A stretch of 64,000 nt of DNA from Paraburkholderia antibiotica (lineage in GTDB: Bacteria > Pseudomonadota > Gammaproteobacteria > Burkholderiales > Burkholderiaceae), in NCBI RefSeq assembly GCF_012927125.1, contig NZ_JABBFZ010000016.1:62001-126000 (forward strand), in the 5' to 3' direction. The notes beneath the pieces were generated by a model that had not been told where the DNA came from, did not search any database, and saw nothing but the letters and a program-made list of their open reading frames with translations. Of the stretch, positions 9,540 to 17,754 are shown piece after piece. Both the position numbers and the translations under genes were made by a program. The first letter of the stretch is position 1; each line of letters begins with the position of its first letter.

Positions 9540-10496
9540 ATGCCTTTAGCCGCGAAATTCCGTTCGCCGTTGCGCGTGGCCGCGAGCACGACCGTGCACG
9601 CGGACGCCGGCGTTGCGGGCGCAACCTCGGCGGCGCGGCGGCGGTTCCTGAAGGGCACGGCAAGCTCGGCCGGCGCGCTGCTGGCCGCGGGCTTCGGCAG
9701 CACCTTGCTGTCCGCGTGCGGCGGCAGTCTCGAGGCCGATCAGTCGGACACGCCGCGTCTCGTGTCGGTCAGCAATTTCCGCGATCTCGGCGGCGCGGGC
9801 GCCGGCTATCTGACCGTCGACGGCAAGCAGATGCGCCGTGGCGTGTTCTATCGCGCGAACGCATTGACGCTGAGCGGCACGGACGCCGCGACGCTCGACA
9901 AGCTCGGCATCGTGTCGGTCTACGATCTGCGCACGCCCGGCGAAATTGCGCGTACCGCCGACGTGCTGCCGGCCGGCGCATCGTCGTCCACGTTGAACGT
10001 GCTCGGCACCAGCGACTTCGCCGAGCCCAGCGTCGACACGGTCGCGGACGCCGTCGGCTTCATGCAGGCGCAGGCGCGCGCGTACGTGACGGGCGGCGCG
10101 CAGCGGGCCGCGTACGGCGCGCTGCTCACCGCGCTCGCCGACGGTAGCGGCGTGCAGCTATTCCATTCGAACGCGGGCAAGGATCGCGCGGGCTGGGTCG
10201 CGGCGCTGCTGCTCAGCATCGCCAACGTGCCGCTCGACGTGATCATGCAGGACTATCTGCTGAGCAACGTCTACCTCGCGCAATCGATCGCCGCGCGAAC
10301 CGCCACGCTGCGCGCGCAGGACGGCGTGGCCGTCGCGACGGTCGAGACGCCGTTGCTCAAGGTCGACGAAAACTATCTGCAGGCGGGCTTCGATCAGGTG
10401 CAGGCGAGCTACGGCACGATGGTCGGCTATCTGACGCTGGGCCTCGGTCTGTCGCAGTCGACGATCGATACGCTGCACAATCGTCTCGTGCGTTGA
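9540..10496 (+). CDS. exported tyrosine-phosphatase-like lipoprotein lacking the catalytic Cys
   Basis: Resembles the bacterial Y_phosphatase3 family. Residues 33–60 form a twin-arginine plus lipobox signal (RRRFLKG, then a hydrophobic stretch ending LLSAC with Cys60), so it is probably a Tat-exported lipoprotein. The family start motif NFRDLGG and the P-loop region are both clear. The P-loop reads HSNAGKDRAG instead of the expected HCxAGKDRTG: the nucleophilic cysteine position is Ser210 (codon TCG at 10167–10169), while Arg216 is kept. It may be a pseudophosphatase or phosphate-binding protein. No clear Shine-Dalgarno was seen before the ATG. It stands alone, divergent from the MFS gene. 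Confidence 0.8.
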   Translation: MPLAAKFRSPLRVAASTTVHADAGVAGATSAARRRFLKGTASSAGALLAAGFGSTLLSACGGSLEADQSDTPRLVSVSNFRDLGGAGAGYLTVDGKQMRRGVFYRANALTLSGTDAATLDKLGIVSVYDLRTPGEIARTADVLPAGASSSTLNVLGTSDFAEPSVDTVADAVGFMQAQARAYVTGGAQRAAYGALLTALADGSGVQLFHSNAGKDRAGWVAALLLSIANVPLDVIMQDYLLSNVYLAQSIAARTATLRAQDGVAVATVETPLLKVDENYLQAGFDQVQASYGTMVGYLTLGLGLSQSTIDTLHNRLVR

Positions 10497-10571
10497 GGCG
10501 CTGTTCTTTTTTCGTTGTTCTTCCCGCGCCGTTCTTTCTCTTTTGCTCACACGTCGCGCTGGATGCCGCGC

Positions 10572-10603
10572 AAAAAAAGTCCGCCCCAGAGGTGCGGGCG
10601 GAC
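10572..10603 (-). terminator. intrinsic terminator, minus strand
   Basis: On the minus strand, arms GTCCGCCC and GGGCGGAC are followed by seven T. It lies about 230 bases beyond the end of the minus-strand sensor kinase gene and would end that transcript. Nothing gene-like was found between 10604 and 10831. Confidence 0.75.
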
Positions 10604-10831
10604 GGAGAAGGGCGGCATCGAGGTTGCCGAGGACGACTATAAGGCCGCTCGTATCGCGGGAGTCCTTGCGGTAAGGGCAGGTAAGCGCGTGCGTCGCGCC
10701 ACGTGTCCACTGCCGCCGCTTCGGCCACTTCCGTCACCGTTGCCACCGACTCGCACCGTTACCGCACACCGTGCGTGGTTCGCGTGCGCCGCATTCGCGA
10801 TGACTCGCGCCGTCGCCACCTTCCCCTTTCG

Positions 10832-12175
10832 TTACGTCTCCACCGCCGCCACCGGCAATTCGATCTGCACGTCGAGCCCGCCGCGCGCGTGATTGCGCAC
10901 GTGACAGCGACCGCCGCGATCGTGCGCGAGCCGCGCGACGATCGCGAGGCCGAGTCCGCAATGGCCTTCACCGCCGCGCGCGGCGTCGAGTCGCACGAAC
11001 GGCTTCATCGCGGCGGCGATGCGGTCGTCGGGAATGCCGGCGCCGTGGTCGCGCACGCCGATGATCCAGTGACGGTCGTTGCGCGCGGTCGTGATCTCCA
11101 CCGGCGGCATCCCGTGTTCGAGCGCGTTGTCGACGAGGTTCGTCACGAGCCGGTCGAGCAGCGTGCGCGGCAGCGTGAACGCCGGCCCGGCGCGCAGATC
11201 GAGCGCGAACAGTGGGGTTTCGGCGGGGTCGGCGGTTTGTGCGGCTTCTGCCGTTTCCGAAGCTTCCGCGGTTTCCGACGTGTCGGCGACATCGACGTGA
11301 TCGCCGGAAGAGAACTGCTCGCGCAGGAACTCGTCGACCTCGACGGGCGGCCCGGCATCCGCCGACTGGCCCGCGAATTCGAGGAACTGCTGGACGATGT
11401 TGGTCAGCGAGTCGACGTCGCGGATCAGGCCGGCGCGCTCGCTTTCGTCGACCAGCACGCTCGCGCGCAGTTTCAGGCGCGTGAGTGGCGCCTTCAGATC
11501 GTGCGCGACCCCAGCGAGCATCACCGCCTGATCGTCACCGGCTTCGTTCAGGCGCCGCATCATGTCGTTGAACGAACCGATCAGATCGCGCAATTCGCGC
11601 GGACCTTGCACCGGCACCGGTTCGGGCCGCCCGCCCGAGCCGAACGCGCGCGACGCATCGGCGACGCGCGACAGCGGCCGCTGCATCTGCCACACCGCGA
11701 ACAGCGACAGGATCAGCGCGGCGAGCAGCATCGAGACGGCTTCGATCAGAAAGCGCGGCGGCGGCGGGACGTCGACCGGCACGACGACCCAGTTCGATTT
11801 GCCGGGAAACAGCACCCATAGTTGCGGCGGACGCAGATCGTCGACGGCGATCTGCGTGCCGGGCGGCAGGTTTTCGCGCAGATGCCGGCTCAGCTCCACC
11901 AGCATCCGATCGTTGGGCTCGCGCAGATGCACGCTGGTCGGCATGTTCCAGGTCGGCACCAGATGCACGCGCATCGCCGGCGCGAGCGCGGCCCCCTTGA
12001 TTGGCTCGCCGTTGATGGCCTGCAGCACGAGCAGAATGCCGCGCGCGAAGCCGTCGATTTCATGCCGCGGCGGTTGCATCGCCACCAGCACGAACCAGCT
12101 CGCCTGAATGGCGAACAGCACCGCCGCCGACAGTAACGCCATTCTGCCGAACAGCGTGTTCAGCGGATTTTTCAT
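10832..12175 (-). CDS. sensor histidine kinase with SETAEA-type insertion
   Basis: Membrane-bound kinase of 447 residues in the EnvZ/OmpR-partner style. A TM helix lies at about 10–33, a periplasmic domain at 34–140, a second TM at about 143–163, HAMP at about 165–215, and HisKA with phospho-acceptor His225 (AHDLKAPLTR). The HATPase domain includes N346/N350 (NLVDNALEHG) and the G boxes DHGAGIP and GLGLAIV. Between HisKA and the N-box, residues about 298–320 are a low-complexity run rich in S/E/T/A that does not belong to the standard fold. Its ATG overlaps the regulator stop (ATGA), so the pair is translationally coupled. Confidence 0.9.
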   Translation of the reverse strand: MKNPLNTLFGRMALLSAAVLFAIQASWFVLVAMQPPRHEIDGFARGILLVLQAINGEPIKGAALAPAMRVHLVPTWNMPTSVHLREPNDRMLVELSRHLRENLPPGTQIAVDDLRPPQLWVLFPGKSNWVVVPVDVPPPPRFLIEAVSMLLAALILSLFAVWQMQRPLSRVADASRAFGSGGRPEPVPVQGPRELRDLIGSFNDMMRRLNEAGDDQAVMLAGVAHDLKAPLTRLKLRASVLVDESERAGLIRDVDSLTNIVQQFLEFAGQSADAGPPVEVDEFLREQFSSGDHVDVADTSETAEASETAEAAQTADPAETPLFALDLRAGPAFTLPRTLLDRLVTNLVDNALEHGMPPVEITTARNDRHWIIGVRDHGAGIPDDRIAAAMKPFVRLDAARGGEGHCGLGLAIVARLAHDRGGRCHVRNHARGGLDVQIELPVAAVET

Positions 12176-12912
12176 GCGCTCGGGGCAGTGTCGTCCTCGA
12201 ACGGCGTGCCGTTCGCGTCGGGCACGAACACGTAGCCCTTGCCGCGCACCGTCTGCACGTAGCACGGGTTGGACGGATCGTCCTCGATCACGCGGCGCAG
12301 GCGCCAGATCGGCACGTCGAGGCTGCGGTCGCGGAACGCGAGGTTGTCGCGATGCACGAGGTCGTGAATCAGCACGCGCGACAGCACCTTGTACGGATTG
12401 TTGACGAAGATTTTCAGCAGCGCGAATTCGCTGTCGCGCAGCGGCAGCTTGGTGTCGTCGCGGCTTAGCGCGCGGGTTGCGAAGTCGAGTTCGAACGGGC
12501 CGAAGCGATAGCGCTTGCGGGCTTCGGGCGCGCTGGTGGTAGGCGGCCCGCGCCGGCGCAGCACCGTCTGGATGCGCGCGAGCAGCTCGCGCGGGTCGAA
12601 CGGCTTGGTCAGATAGTCGTCCGCGCCAAGCGATAGTCCGACGATGCGGTCGGCCACCGTGCCGCGCGCGGTCACGAAGATCACCGGGATGTCGTCGCCG
12701 GCGGCGCGCAGCGCGGTGAGCGCACGCAGGCCGTCGGTGTTCGGCATCATGATGTCGAGCACGACGACCGACGGGCGCTCGCGCTCGAGACGACGCTGCA
12801 GATGGGTGCCGTCGTGCAGCACGGACGCATCGAAGCCGTTCGATTGCAGAAACTTGCAAAGCAGATCGCGTACGACCGGATCGTCGTCGACGATAAGGAC
12901 CTGTGGATTCAT
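12172..12912 (-). CDS. OmpR-family response regulator (paired with the kinase)
   Basis: DNA-binding regulator of 246 residues. The receiver domain has the acidic pair D9/D10, phospho-acceptor Asp53 (VLDIMMP) and Lys103 (LTKPF). A winged-helix output domain follows, ending in the family phrase VQTVRGKGYVFVP. The ATG at 12912 is chosen over a TTG two codons upstream. The gene precedes and overlaps its kinase by four bases. It is a close paralogue of the regulator at 15369–16112, with the same residue numbering for all key positions. Confidence 0.93.
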   Translation of the reverse strand: MNPQVLIVDDDPVVRDLLCKFLQSNGFDASVLHDGTHLQRRLERERPSVVVLDIMMPNTDGLRALTALRAAGDDIPVIFVTARGTVADRIVGLSLGADDYLTKPFDPRELLARIQTVLRRRGPPTTSAPEARKRYRFGPFELDFATRALSRDDTKLPLRDSEFALLKIFVNNPYKVLSRVLIHDLVHRDNLAFRDRSLDVPIWRLRRVIEDDPSNPCYVQTVRGKGYVFVPDANGTPFEDDTAPSA

Positions 12913-13378
12913 GGCCAAATTCTAGACTGGTGCGCCCGGCACACGACCGGGCGATTCCTTACCGATGCTTACGGTGTGGGCGCGGCGTCGGCGGGCTCGC
13001 GCACGAGCATCGCGGCGAAGAGCGAGCGCCTACTTTAGCACTGCTCTATTCGGCTCCCTGAAACCGGCGCGAGCGCGCGGCGCGCCGGCGAGCCTTGCCG
13101 CGTGACGGCTATCAAGCGCGGCAATGGCGGCGCGCGACGACAACAGCTGGAAAGCGGCGGAAAGCCCTTGCAAGCACCCGGAACGCTTCGTAACAACCAG
13201 CCGAAAGCGCGGCCTGCTTCGCGCATCGTCGGCAAGTGCGCGGCGGGATCATTCGTTTGCAGCACGCCGCGCCGCATGCCGGGTCTGAGTCCGGTTCCGG
13301 GTTCGTTGCATCGGACCACGGCGTGCGGCGTTCAATCGACACCGGCGCGCAACGAATGCGCGCTCCGCGAGGCCCATC
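12913..13378. other. intergenic region, no gene seen
   Basis: About 470 bases upstream of the two-component operon. It should carry that operon's promoter. No conserved coding frame or structured element was recognised. Confidence 0.4.
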
Positions 13379-13600
13379 ATGACGATCCAGAACACGCTCA
13401 GTTCCACGCCATTTTCTACGTCCCTTTCCACGCGGGCGGCAACGTCCGCCACGTCCGCTACACCGGCCACGGAAAAGGCCACTAGCTCAGGTCACGCCGA
13501 GACCGCTACGGCATCGCGCGAAGGCACCACGCAGCCGCAAGCCAGCCAGCACGTGTCGGGCGTCGGGTTGCTCGGTCATGTGATCAACACTACCGCGTGA
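13379..13600 (+). CDS. small Ser/Thr/Ala-rich hypothetical protein
   Basis: A possible 73-residue protein, strongly enriched in Ser, Thr and Ala, ending with SGVGLLGHVINTTA. No domain is recognised. It lies 15 bases before the small lipoprotein gene on the same strand, which is mild support for a real operon member. There is no clear ribosome site. It could be a spurious frame. Confidence 0.4.
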   Translation: MTIQNTLSSTPFSTSLSTRAATSATSATPATEKATSSGHAETATASREGTTQPQASQHVSGVGLLGHVINTTA

Positions 13601-13615
13601 ATCGGCGAGGTTCGC

Positions 13616-13813
13616 GTGTCGTTAGCAAGAACTCCCGAACCGTGGCTGCGTGCCGCGAGGTGGCTCGTGTGCGGCGCGGCCCTGCTGCCGCTCGGCGGTT
13701 GCGGCGTCGCCGCGCTGCCGTGCCGGGTCACGTCGGCAACGCTCAAGGTGCTGCCGGTCGTCGGTCATGCGGCGGCGACTCCGTTCGACATGTGCGCATC
13801 GGCGATCGATTGA
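13616..13813 (+). CDS. small lipoprotein (DUF6726-like)
   Basis: A 65-residue protein with a GTG start and a GAGG ribosome site. The signal peptide ends in a lipobox (LPLGGC), followed by a conserved-looking tail with AALPCRVTSATLKVLPVVGHAAA, split here as two blocks around CRVTS. Similar short lipoproteins occur in Burkholderiaceae; I match it to DUF6726 from memory. Function unknown. It is followed 3 bases later by another exported protein gene. Confidence 0.7.
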   Translation: MSLARTPEPWLRAARWLVCGAALLPLGGCGVAALPCRVTSATLKVLPVVGHAAATPFDMCASAID

Positions 13814-13816
13814 ATC

Positions 13817-14527
13817 ATGACGCTCACCCGGATGGCTTCTACATGGGCGCTGCTCGGCGTCGTTGCATTGAGCACGCAGGCGCAACCCGTCGCGCGCGAG
13901 ACGAAGGCGGCCAACGCGGCATCGAATAGCGCTTCCGCCAATTTCGCGCGGCGCTCGCCGGACGCGCCGTTCGCGTTTCGCGGCGTCGCGCTCGGCACCA
14001 CGATCGACGAATTCCGCGCGAGTTCGACGGTGCGCGCGACGCCGCTTGGCAGCGTGCCGATCTGCGAGACCGACGTGCAGGCCGGTGCGCTCGGCATGCG
14101 GCTGAAGTCGCGCGACAGCCTGAGCGTCGCGTGCCGCTGGGCGCATCGCGACGACGAACGTTGGGCGCTGTCGCAAGCGGTGGTCGATGGCGCGCCGGCG
14201 CTTGAGCATGTGCTGCGCTTTGCGCGTATCGACGGGCAGGGCGCGTTGCGTCTGTACGAGATGTCGTTCGTGATCGACGAGTTGACCGCCGAGGATCTGC
14301 GCGACGCGCTCGAAGAGCGCTACGGGCCACCGCATCTCGCGACGCGCAACGCGGCGTCGCCCGGTGCGATGCCGATGTACGTGTGGGAAAACGCCGCCAG
14401 TTCGATCACGCTGTGCTTTCTGCCCGGCAGCCGCAACGGCACGCTCACGTATCTGCTGAAGGGCTCCGATGCGTGGATGAAGGCGGTCGTGCGGCAGTGG
14501 CAGGCGAGCGGCACCGATGCCGGCTGA
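13817..14527 (+). CDS. exported hypothetical protein
   Basis: A 236-residue protein with a cleavable-looking signal (WALLGVVALSTQAQ). The mature part has a FRGVALGTTIDEFRA segment, a pattern seen in periplasmic domains that track sequence after an initial beta strand. It also has two cysteines near residues 76 and 100 that might pair. No named family is recognised. It sits between the small lipoprotein and the FlgH-like gene, on the same strand and with short gaps. Confidence 0.65.
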   Translation: MTLTRMASTWALLGVVALSTQAQPVARETKAANAASNSASANFARRSPDAPFAFRGVALGTTIDEFRASSTVRATPLGSVPICETDVQAGALGMRLKSRDSLSVACRWAHRDDERWALSQAVVDGAPALEHVLRFARIDGQGALRLYEMSFVIDELTAEDLRDALEERYGPPHLATRNAASPGAMPMYVWENAASSITLCFLPGSRNGTLTYLLKGSDAWMKAVVRQWQASGTDAG

Positions 14528-14638
14528 CGATTGCCTGGCAGGACTGAGCGTCGGACGCAGGTGTTCGCGCACGGCCAACGATGGCGCTAGCGCCGTTGCG
14601 CGTCGATTTCATTTCATCTTTTTCGCCACGGAGCCAGC

Positions 14639-15352
14639 TTGATCGCGCTACGTCACACTCTCGCGCCGCGTGCCGCGCGCGCTTTCAATTTCAAGGGCGG
14701 TTTTGCCGCCGCGCTCGTGGCCAGTCTGGCTGCATGTTCGAGCACGCGCTCCGATTCGATCGTCGATACGCCGATGGCGCCGCCGCTCGCGTCCGCGCCG
14801 CTGAACGTCAACACGCAAGGCGCGATCTATCAGGCCGGTGCGCCGCTGCTGCTGTACGAAACGCCGCGTGCGCAGCATATCGGCGACGTGCTGACCATTC
14901 GTCTCGCCGAATCGTATAGCGGTAACAACAGCGCGAATGCGTCGGCGAGCCGCGCGAGCAGCATTACCGCGACCGCCGCCGATCAGTCGACCAACGCAGC
15001 CGCACGCCTCGCGCGGCTGTTCAACATCGGTTCAGCCAGCACCGACTACAAAGGGCAGGGCAGTGTCAGCGACATCAGCGGCATGACGGGCACGCTCGCG
15101 GTGACCGTGATCGGCACCGTGTCGGGCGGCAATCTGGTGGTGTCCGGCGAGAAGGTGATCGCGATGAGCGGCAACCGCGATCGTCTGCGGCTGTCGGGCA
15201 TCGTCAATCCTAAGGATATCGAAGCAGGCAACTACGTCGCGTCGAGCAAGGTCGCGAATGCGCGCATCGAGCAGGCAGGCGTCGGCATGGTGAGCGACGC
15301 GACGACGATGGGCTGGCTGCAGCGCATGTTTCTGAGCGTGCTGACGTTCTGA
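14639..15352 (+). CDS. flgH: orphan FlgH-like flagellar L-ring lipoprotein
   Basis: FlgH forms the outer-membrane L ring around the flagellar rod. This 237-residue protein has a signal and lipobox (SLAAC), then the family blocks GDVLTIRLAESYSG, SVSDISGMTGTLAVTV, GNLVVSGEKVIAMSG and GIVNPKDIEAGNYVASSKVANARIE. The start is a TTG preceded by GGAG. It lies in no flagellar operon: no flgG, flgI or other flg gene is near, and the neighbours are small secreted proteins. Its own role could be as a second L ring or a repurposed outer-membrane ring. Confidence 0.85.
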   Translation: MIALRHTLAPRAARAFNFKGGFAAALVASLAACSSTRSDSIVDTPMAPPLASAPLNVNTQGAIYQAGAPLLLYETPRAQHIGDVLTIRLAESYSGNNSANASASRASSITATAADQSTNAAARLARLFNIGSASTDYKGQGSVSDISGMTGTLAVTVIGTVSGGNLVVSGEKVIAMSGNRDRLRLSGIVNPKDIEAGNYVASSKVANARIEQAGVGMVSDATTMGWLQRMFLSVLTF

Positions 15353-15368
15353 GCGCTAACTGAGCGTG

Positions 15369-16112
15369 CTAACTGAGCGGCGGCGCGAGCCCGCGCTCGG
15401 CCGCGCCGATTTCGCCGTCGGGCACGAATACGTAACCGCGTCCCCACACCGTCTGTACGTAGCGCGGCTCGGACGGGTCCACTTCGATCAGCCGGCGCAA
15501 ACGCCAGATCGATACGTCGAGGCTGCGGTTGCGGTGCGTTTCGCTATTGCCGTGCAGTTTTTCCAGCAGTTGCGCGCGCGTGAGCACGGTCATCGCGTGC
15601 GTGACGAACACCTTCAGTATGGCGAATTCGCTCGAGCGCAGCGTGATGCGTTCGCCGTCGCGACGCAGTTCGCGCGCGGGGAAGTTCACTTCGAAGCGGC
15701 CGAAATGGTAGGGCGCGCGCTGCTCCGGTGCGCCTGGCGCAATCGCGCCGCGACGCCGCAACACGGTGCGGATGCGCGCGACGAGTTCGCTCGGCTCGAA
15801 CGGCTTGCCGAGATAATCGTCGGCGCCGAGTTCGAGGCCGATCACGCGATCGATCGGATCGGCGCGCGCGGTCAGCAGGATCACGGGAATGTCGTCGCCG
15901 GCGACGCGCAACGCGCGCAGCGCGCTGATTCCGTCGAGCTCCGGCATCATGATGTCGAGCACGATGAGCGCGGGACGTTCCTCCTGCAATCGGCGCTGCA
16001 GCGCGAGGCCGTGTTCGAGCGTGGCGACCTTGAAACCGCGGCCCTGCAGATAATCGCTGACAAGATTGCGTACGACGGGATCGTCGTCGACGATCAGAAT
16101 GGTCTGGTTCAT
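15369..16112 (-). CDS. OmpR-family response regulator without a neighbouring kinase
   Basis: A 247-residue receiver plus winged-helix regulator with acidic residues D9/D10, phospho-acceptor Asp53 (VLDIMMP), Lys103 (LGKPF) and output end VQTVWGRGYVFVP. It is clearly paralogous to the regulator at 12172–12912; both share LQRRL, AGDDIPVI and RSLDV-IWRLRR blocks. No histidine kinase gene adjoins it. It converges with the FlgH-like gene, with only 16 bases between the stops. It may be phosphorylated by the nearby kinase or by a distant one. Confidence 0.92.
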   Translation of the reverse strand: MNQTILIVDDDPVVRNLVSDYLQGRGFKVATLEHGLALQRRLQEERPALIVLDIMMPELDGISALRALRVAGDDIPVILLTARADPIDRVIGLELGADDYLGKPFEPSELVARIRTVLRRRGAIAPGAPEQRAPYHFGRFEVNFPARELRRDGERITLRSSEFAILKVFVTHAMTVLTRAQLLEKLHGNSETHRNRSLDVSIWRLRRLIEVDPSEPRYVQTVWGRGYVFVPDGEIGAAERGLAPPLS

Positions 16113-16262
16113 TCAGGTCATCTTAGTGATGCGCGCGAGCCGCGCAAAGCGCGCACTGCTTTCGAATACTTTCCGGAGTAAGACTGCGAAAGTTGCGTGC
16201 GCGCCGGGTTGAGAGACACCGTTGGTGGGGGCTCGGTGGAATGACGCCGCACGATCCGCTGC

Positions 16263-17000
16263 CTAGTTGCTGGGCGGATAGGCCTGCGAAGTTTGCAGCG
16301 TCTGCGAGGTCTGGCGCGCGAAATCGGTTCGATCGACGACCATCCGCTCGATCAGCCCACCGAGTTTCACCGATGCCGACGAGAAGCGGTCGGTGTTGAG
16401 GCCGCCGGTCTGATAGCGCGCGGTGACCAGAATCCGGCCGTCCTGGATCAGCGTCAGATCGATGATCGACAGGTACTGGATCGACGCGTCGCTGAACGAG
16501 CGGCGGCCGTAGTCGATCGCGGCGTTGTAGACGAGTCGCGCCTCGCAACCGGCAGGCGAAGTGCCCGGGTTGTAGACGTCCGAATGAATGCCGCGCTTAT
16601 CGAGCGCCAGTTGCAGCGCCGGCACGAAATCGCCGACCGACACCGTCGGGTTCACCTCGATGCACACGTGCCGCACATCCGCGGGCCGGCCGTTGACAAA
16701 GGTCGGCGACGAGTAGTTCGACGCGATCGCATAGCCGGCCTGGATCACGGAGCCGGTGGCGTCGGCGGCCTGGATCAGCGTCCACGCGCAGCCGTCGAGG
16801 CTGAGCGTCAGCGCGGCGGCGACGCAAGCGAGCGTGACGCGCGCGCCACGACGTCGCGCGATGAGCGATAGCGATGCGCTGCGCGACGCCGCGCCGGCGT
16901 TCACCGCATGCGTGGAACCGCAAGAACGGCACGACCGCTGCGCTTCGGCTTCGGAAGCACGCAAGCCGGCAGATGCACGCAGGGTCGGCAACGAAGTCAT
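16263..17000 (-). CDS. putative exported protein, possible lipoprotein
   Basis: A 245-residue protein of no recognised family. An N-terminal Arg/Ser/Ala-rich stretch of about 50 residues precedes a hydrophobic segment ending LSLDGCAW, which could be a lipobox. If so, the true start may be further in than the ATG at 17000. The mature part has a VCIEVNPTVSVGDF block and ends with a short repeat (QTSQTLQTSQ). It is on the same strand as the secreted gene at 17073–17534, 72 bases away. Confidence 0.6.
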   Translation of the reverse strand: MTSLPTLRASAGLRASEAEAQRSCRSCGSTHAVNAGAASRSASLSLIARRRGARVTLACVAAALTLSLDGCAWTLIQAADATGSVIQAGYAIASNYSSPTFVNGRPADVRHVCIEVNPTVSVGDFVPALQLALDKRGIHSDVYNPGTSPAGCEARLVYNAAIDYGRRSFSDASIQYLSIIDLTLIQDGRILVTARYQTGGLNTDRFSSASVKLGGLIERMVVDRTDFARQTSQTLQTSQAYPPSN

Positions 17001-17072
17001 GAGTCAGCGCCCGGTCGTGGTCGACAAGTGCGGCAAGTGCGGCGAGTCATCGGAAGCGGCGATTGCGTGCGC

Positions 17073-17534
17073 TTAGCGGGTCACGCGCAGGCGCAGTTCG
17101 TTCGGCCCCTGCACGCTTGCGGTGACGTTCACCCGACGCGTATCGGTGGTGACGATGAAGTGCTGGCGCACCGGCGTGTTGACGTCGTGCACGACGCGCG
17201 GAAAACACGCGGCGATGTCGGCGCCGAGTTCTTCGAGCGGATCGTTGACGGCGCCGTCGGCTTGCCAGTGCGCGCGCCAGTGGCAGTCGTACGCGTGCGG
17301 GCTCGCGCGGCAATCGTCGGCGGTCGAGACGCCCGGCAGTTGCGCGGCGCTCTCGTCCGGCAGGTGGCGGAAATCGCTGGCGTCGACGATCTGCGTGAGT
17401 GCCGCGCAGATGTCGGCGGGCTGATTCGGGGCGGCCGTTTGCGCGGCGTCGGCGACGCTCGACAACAGCAGTGCCGCGCCGCAGGCGAGCGCGACGCGCG
17501 AGAACAAAGGAGAGGAACGGCGAGCGAATGACAT
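17073..17534 (-). CDS. exported hypothetical protein
   Basis: A 153-residue protein starting SFARRSSPLFSRVAL with a signal peptide ending at about SSVADAA. Four or more cysteines in the mature part (DICAAL, DDCRAS, YDCHW, AACFP) suggest disulfides in the periplasm. A longer in-frame start exists at 17600, but the ATG at 17534 places the signal peptide properly. No family is recognised. Probably cotranscribed with the gene at 16263–17000. Confidence 0.6.
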   Translation of the reverse strand: MSFARRSSPLFSRVALACGAALLLSSVADAAQTAAPNQPADICAALTQIVDASDFRHLPDESAAQLPGVSTADDCRASPHAYDCHWRAHWQADGAVNDPLEELGADIAACFPRVVHDVNTPVRQHFIVTTDTRRVNVTASVQGPNELRLRVTR

Positions 17535-17754
17535 GGGCGAGGAGTCCGAAGAGCGGTTGCGGTGAATGACGTGAGGGCTGGCGCATGGCGCAGCCCGCAC
17601 GACTATCGTCGCTTCCGCCGGACATTTTCAAAGCGCGGAACAGCTTGCCCGCTTCGCAAATGCTTTCGAAGTCTTCGCGTGTCTTTCAGGATGTTGCGCC
17701 GGCTTGCCTGCGGCGCGAAGCGAGGCGTGGTGTGGTGTGTCGTGGCGTGGCGGC

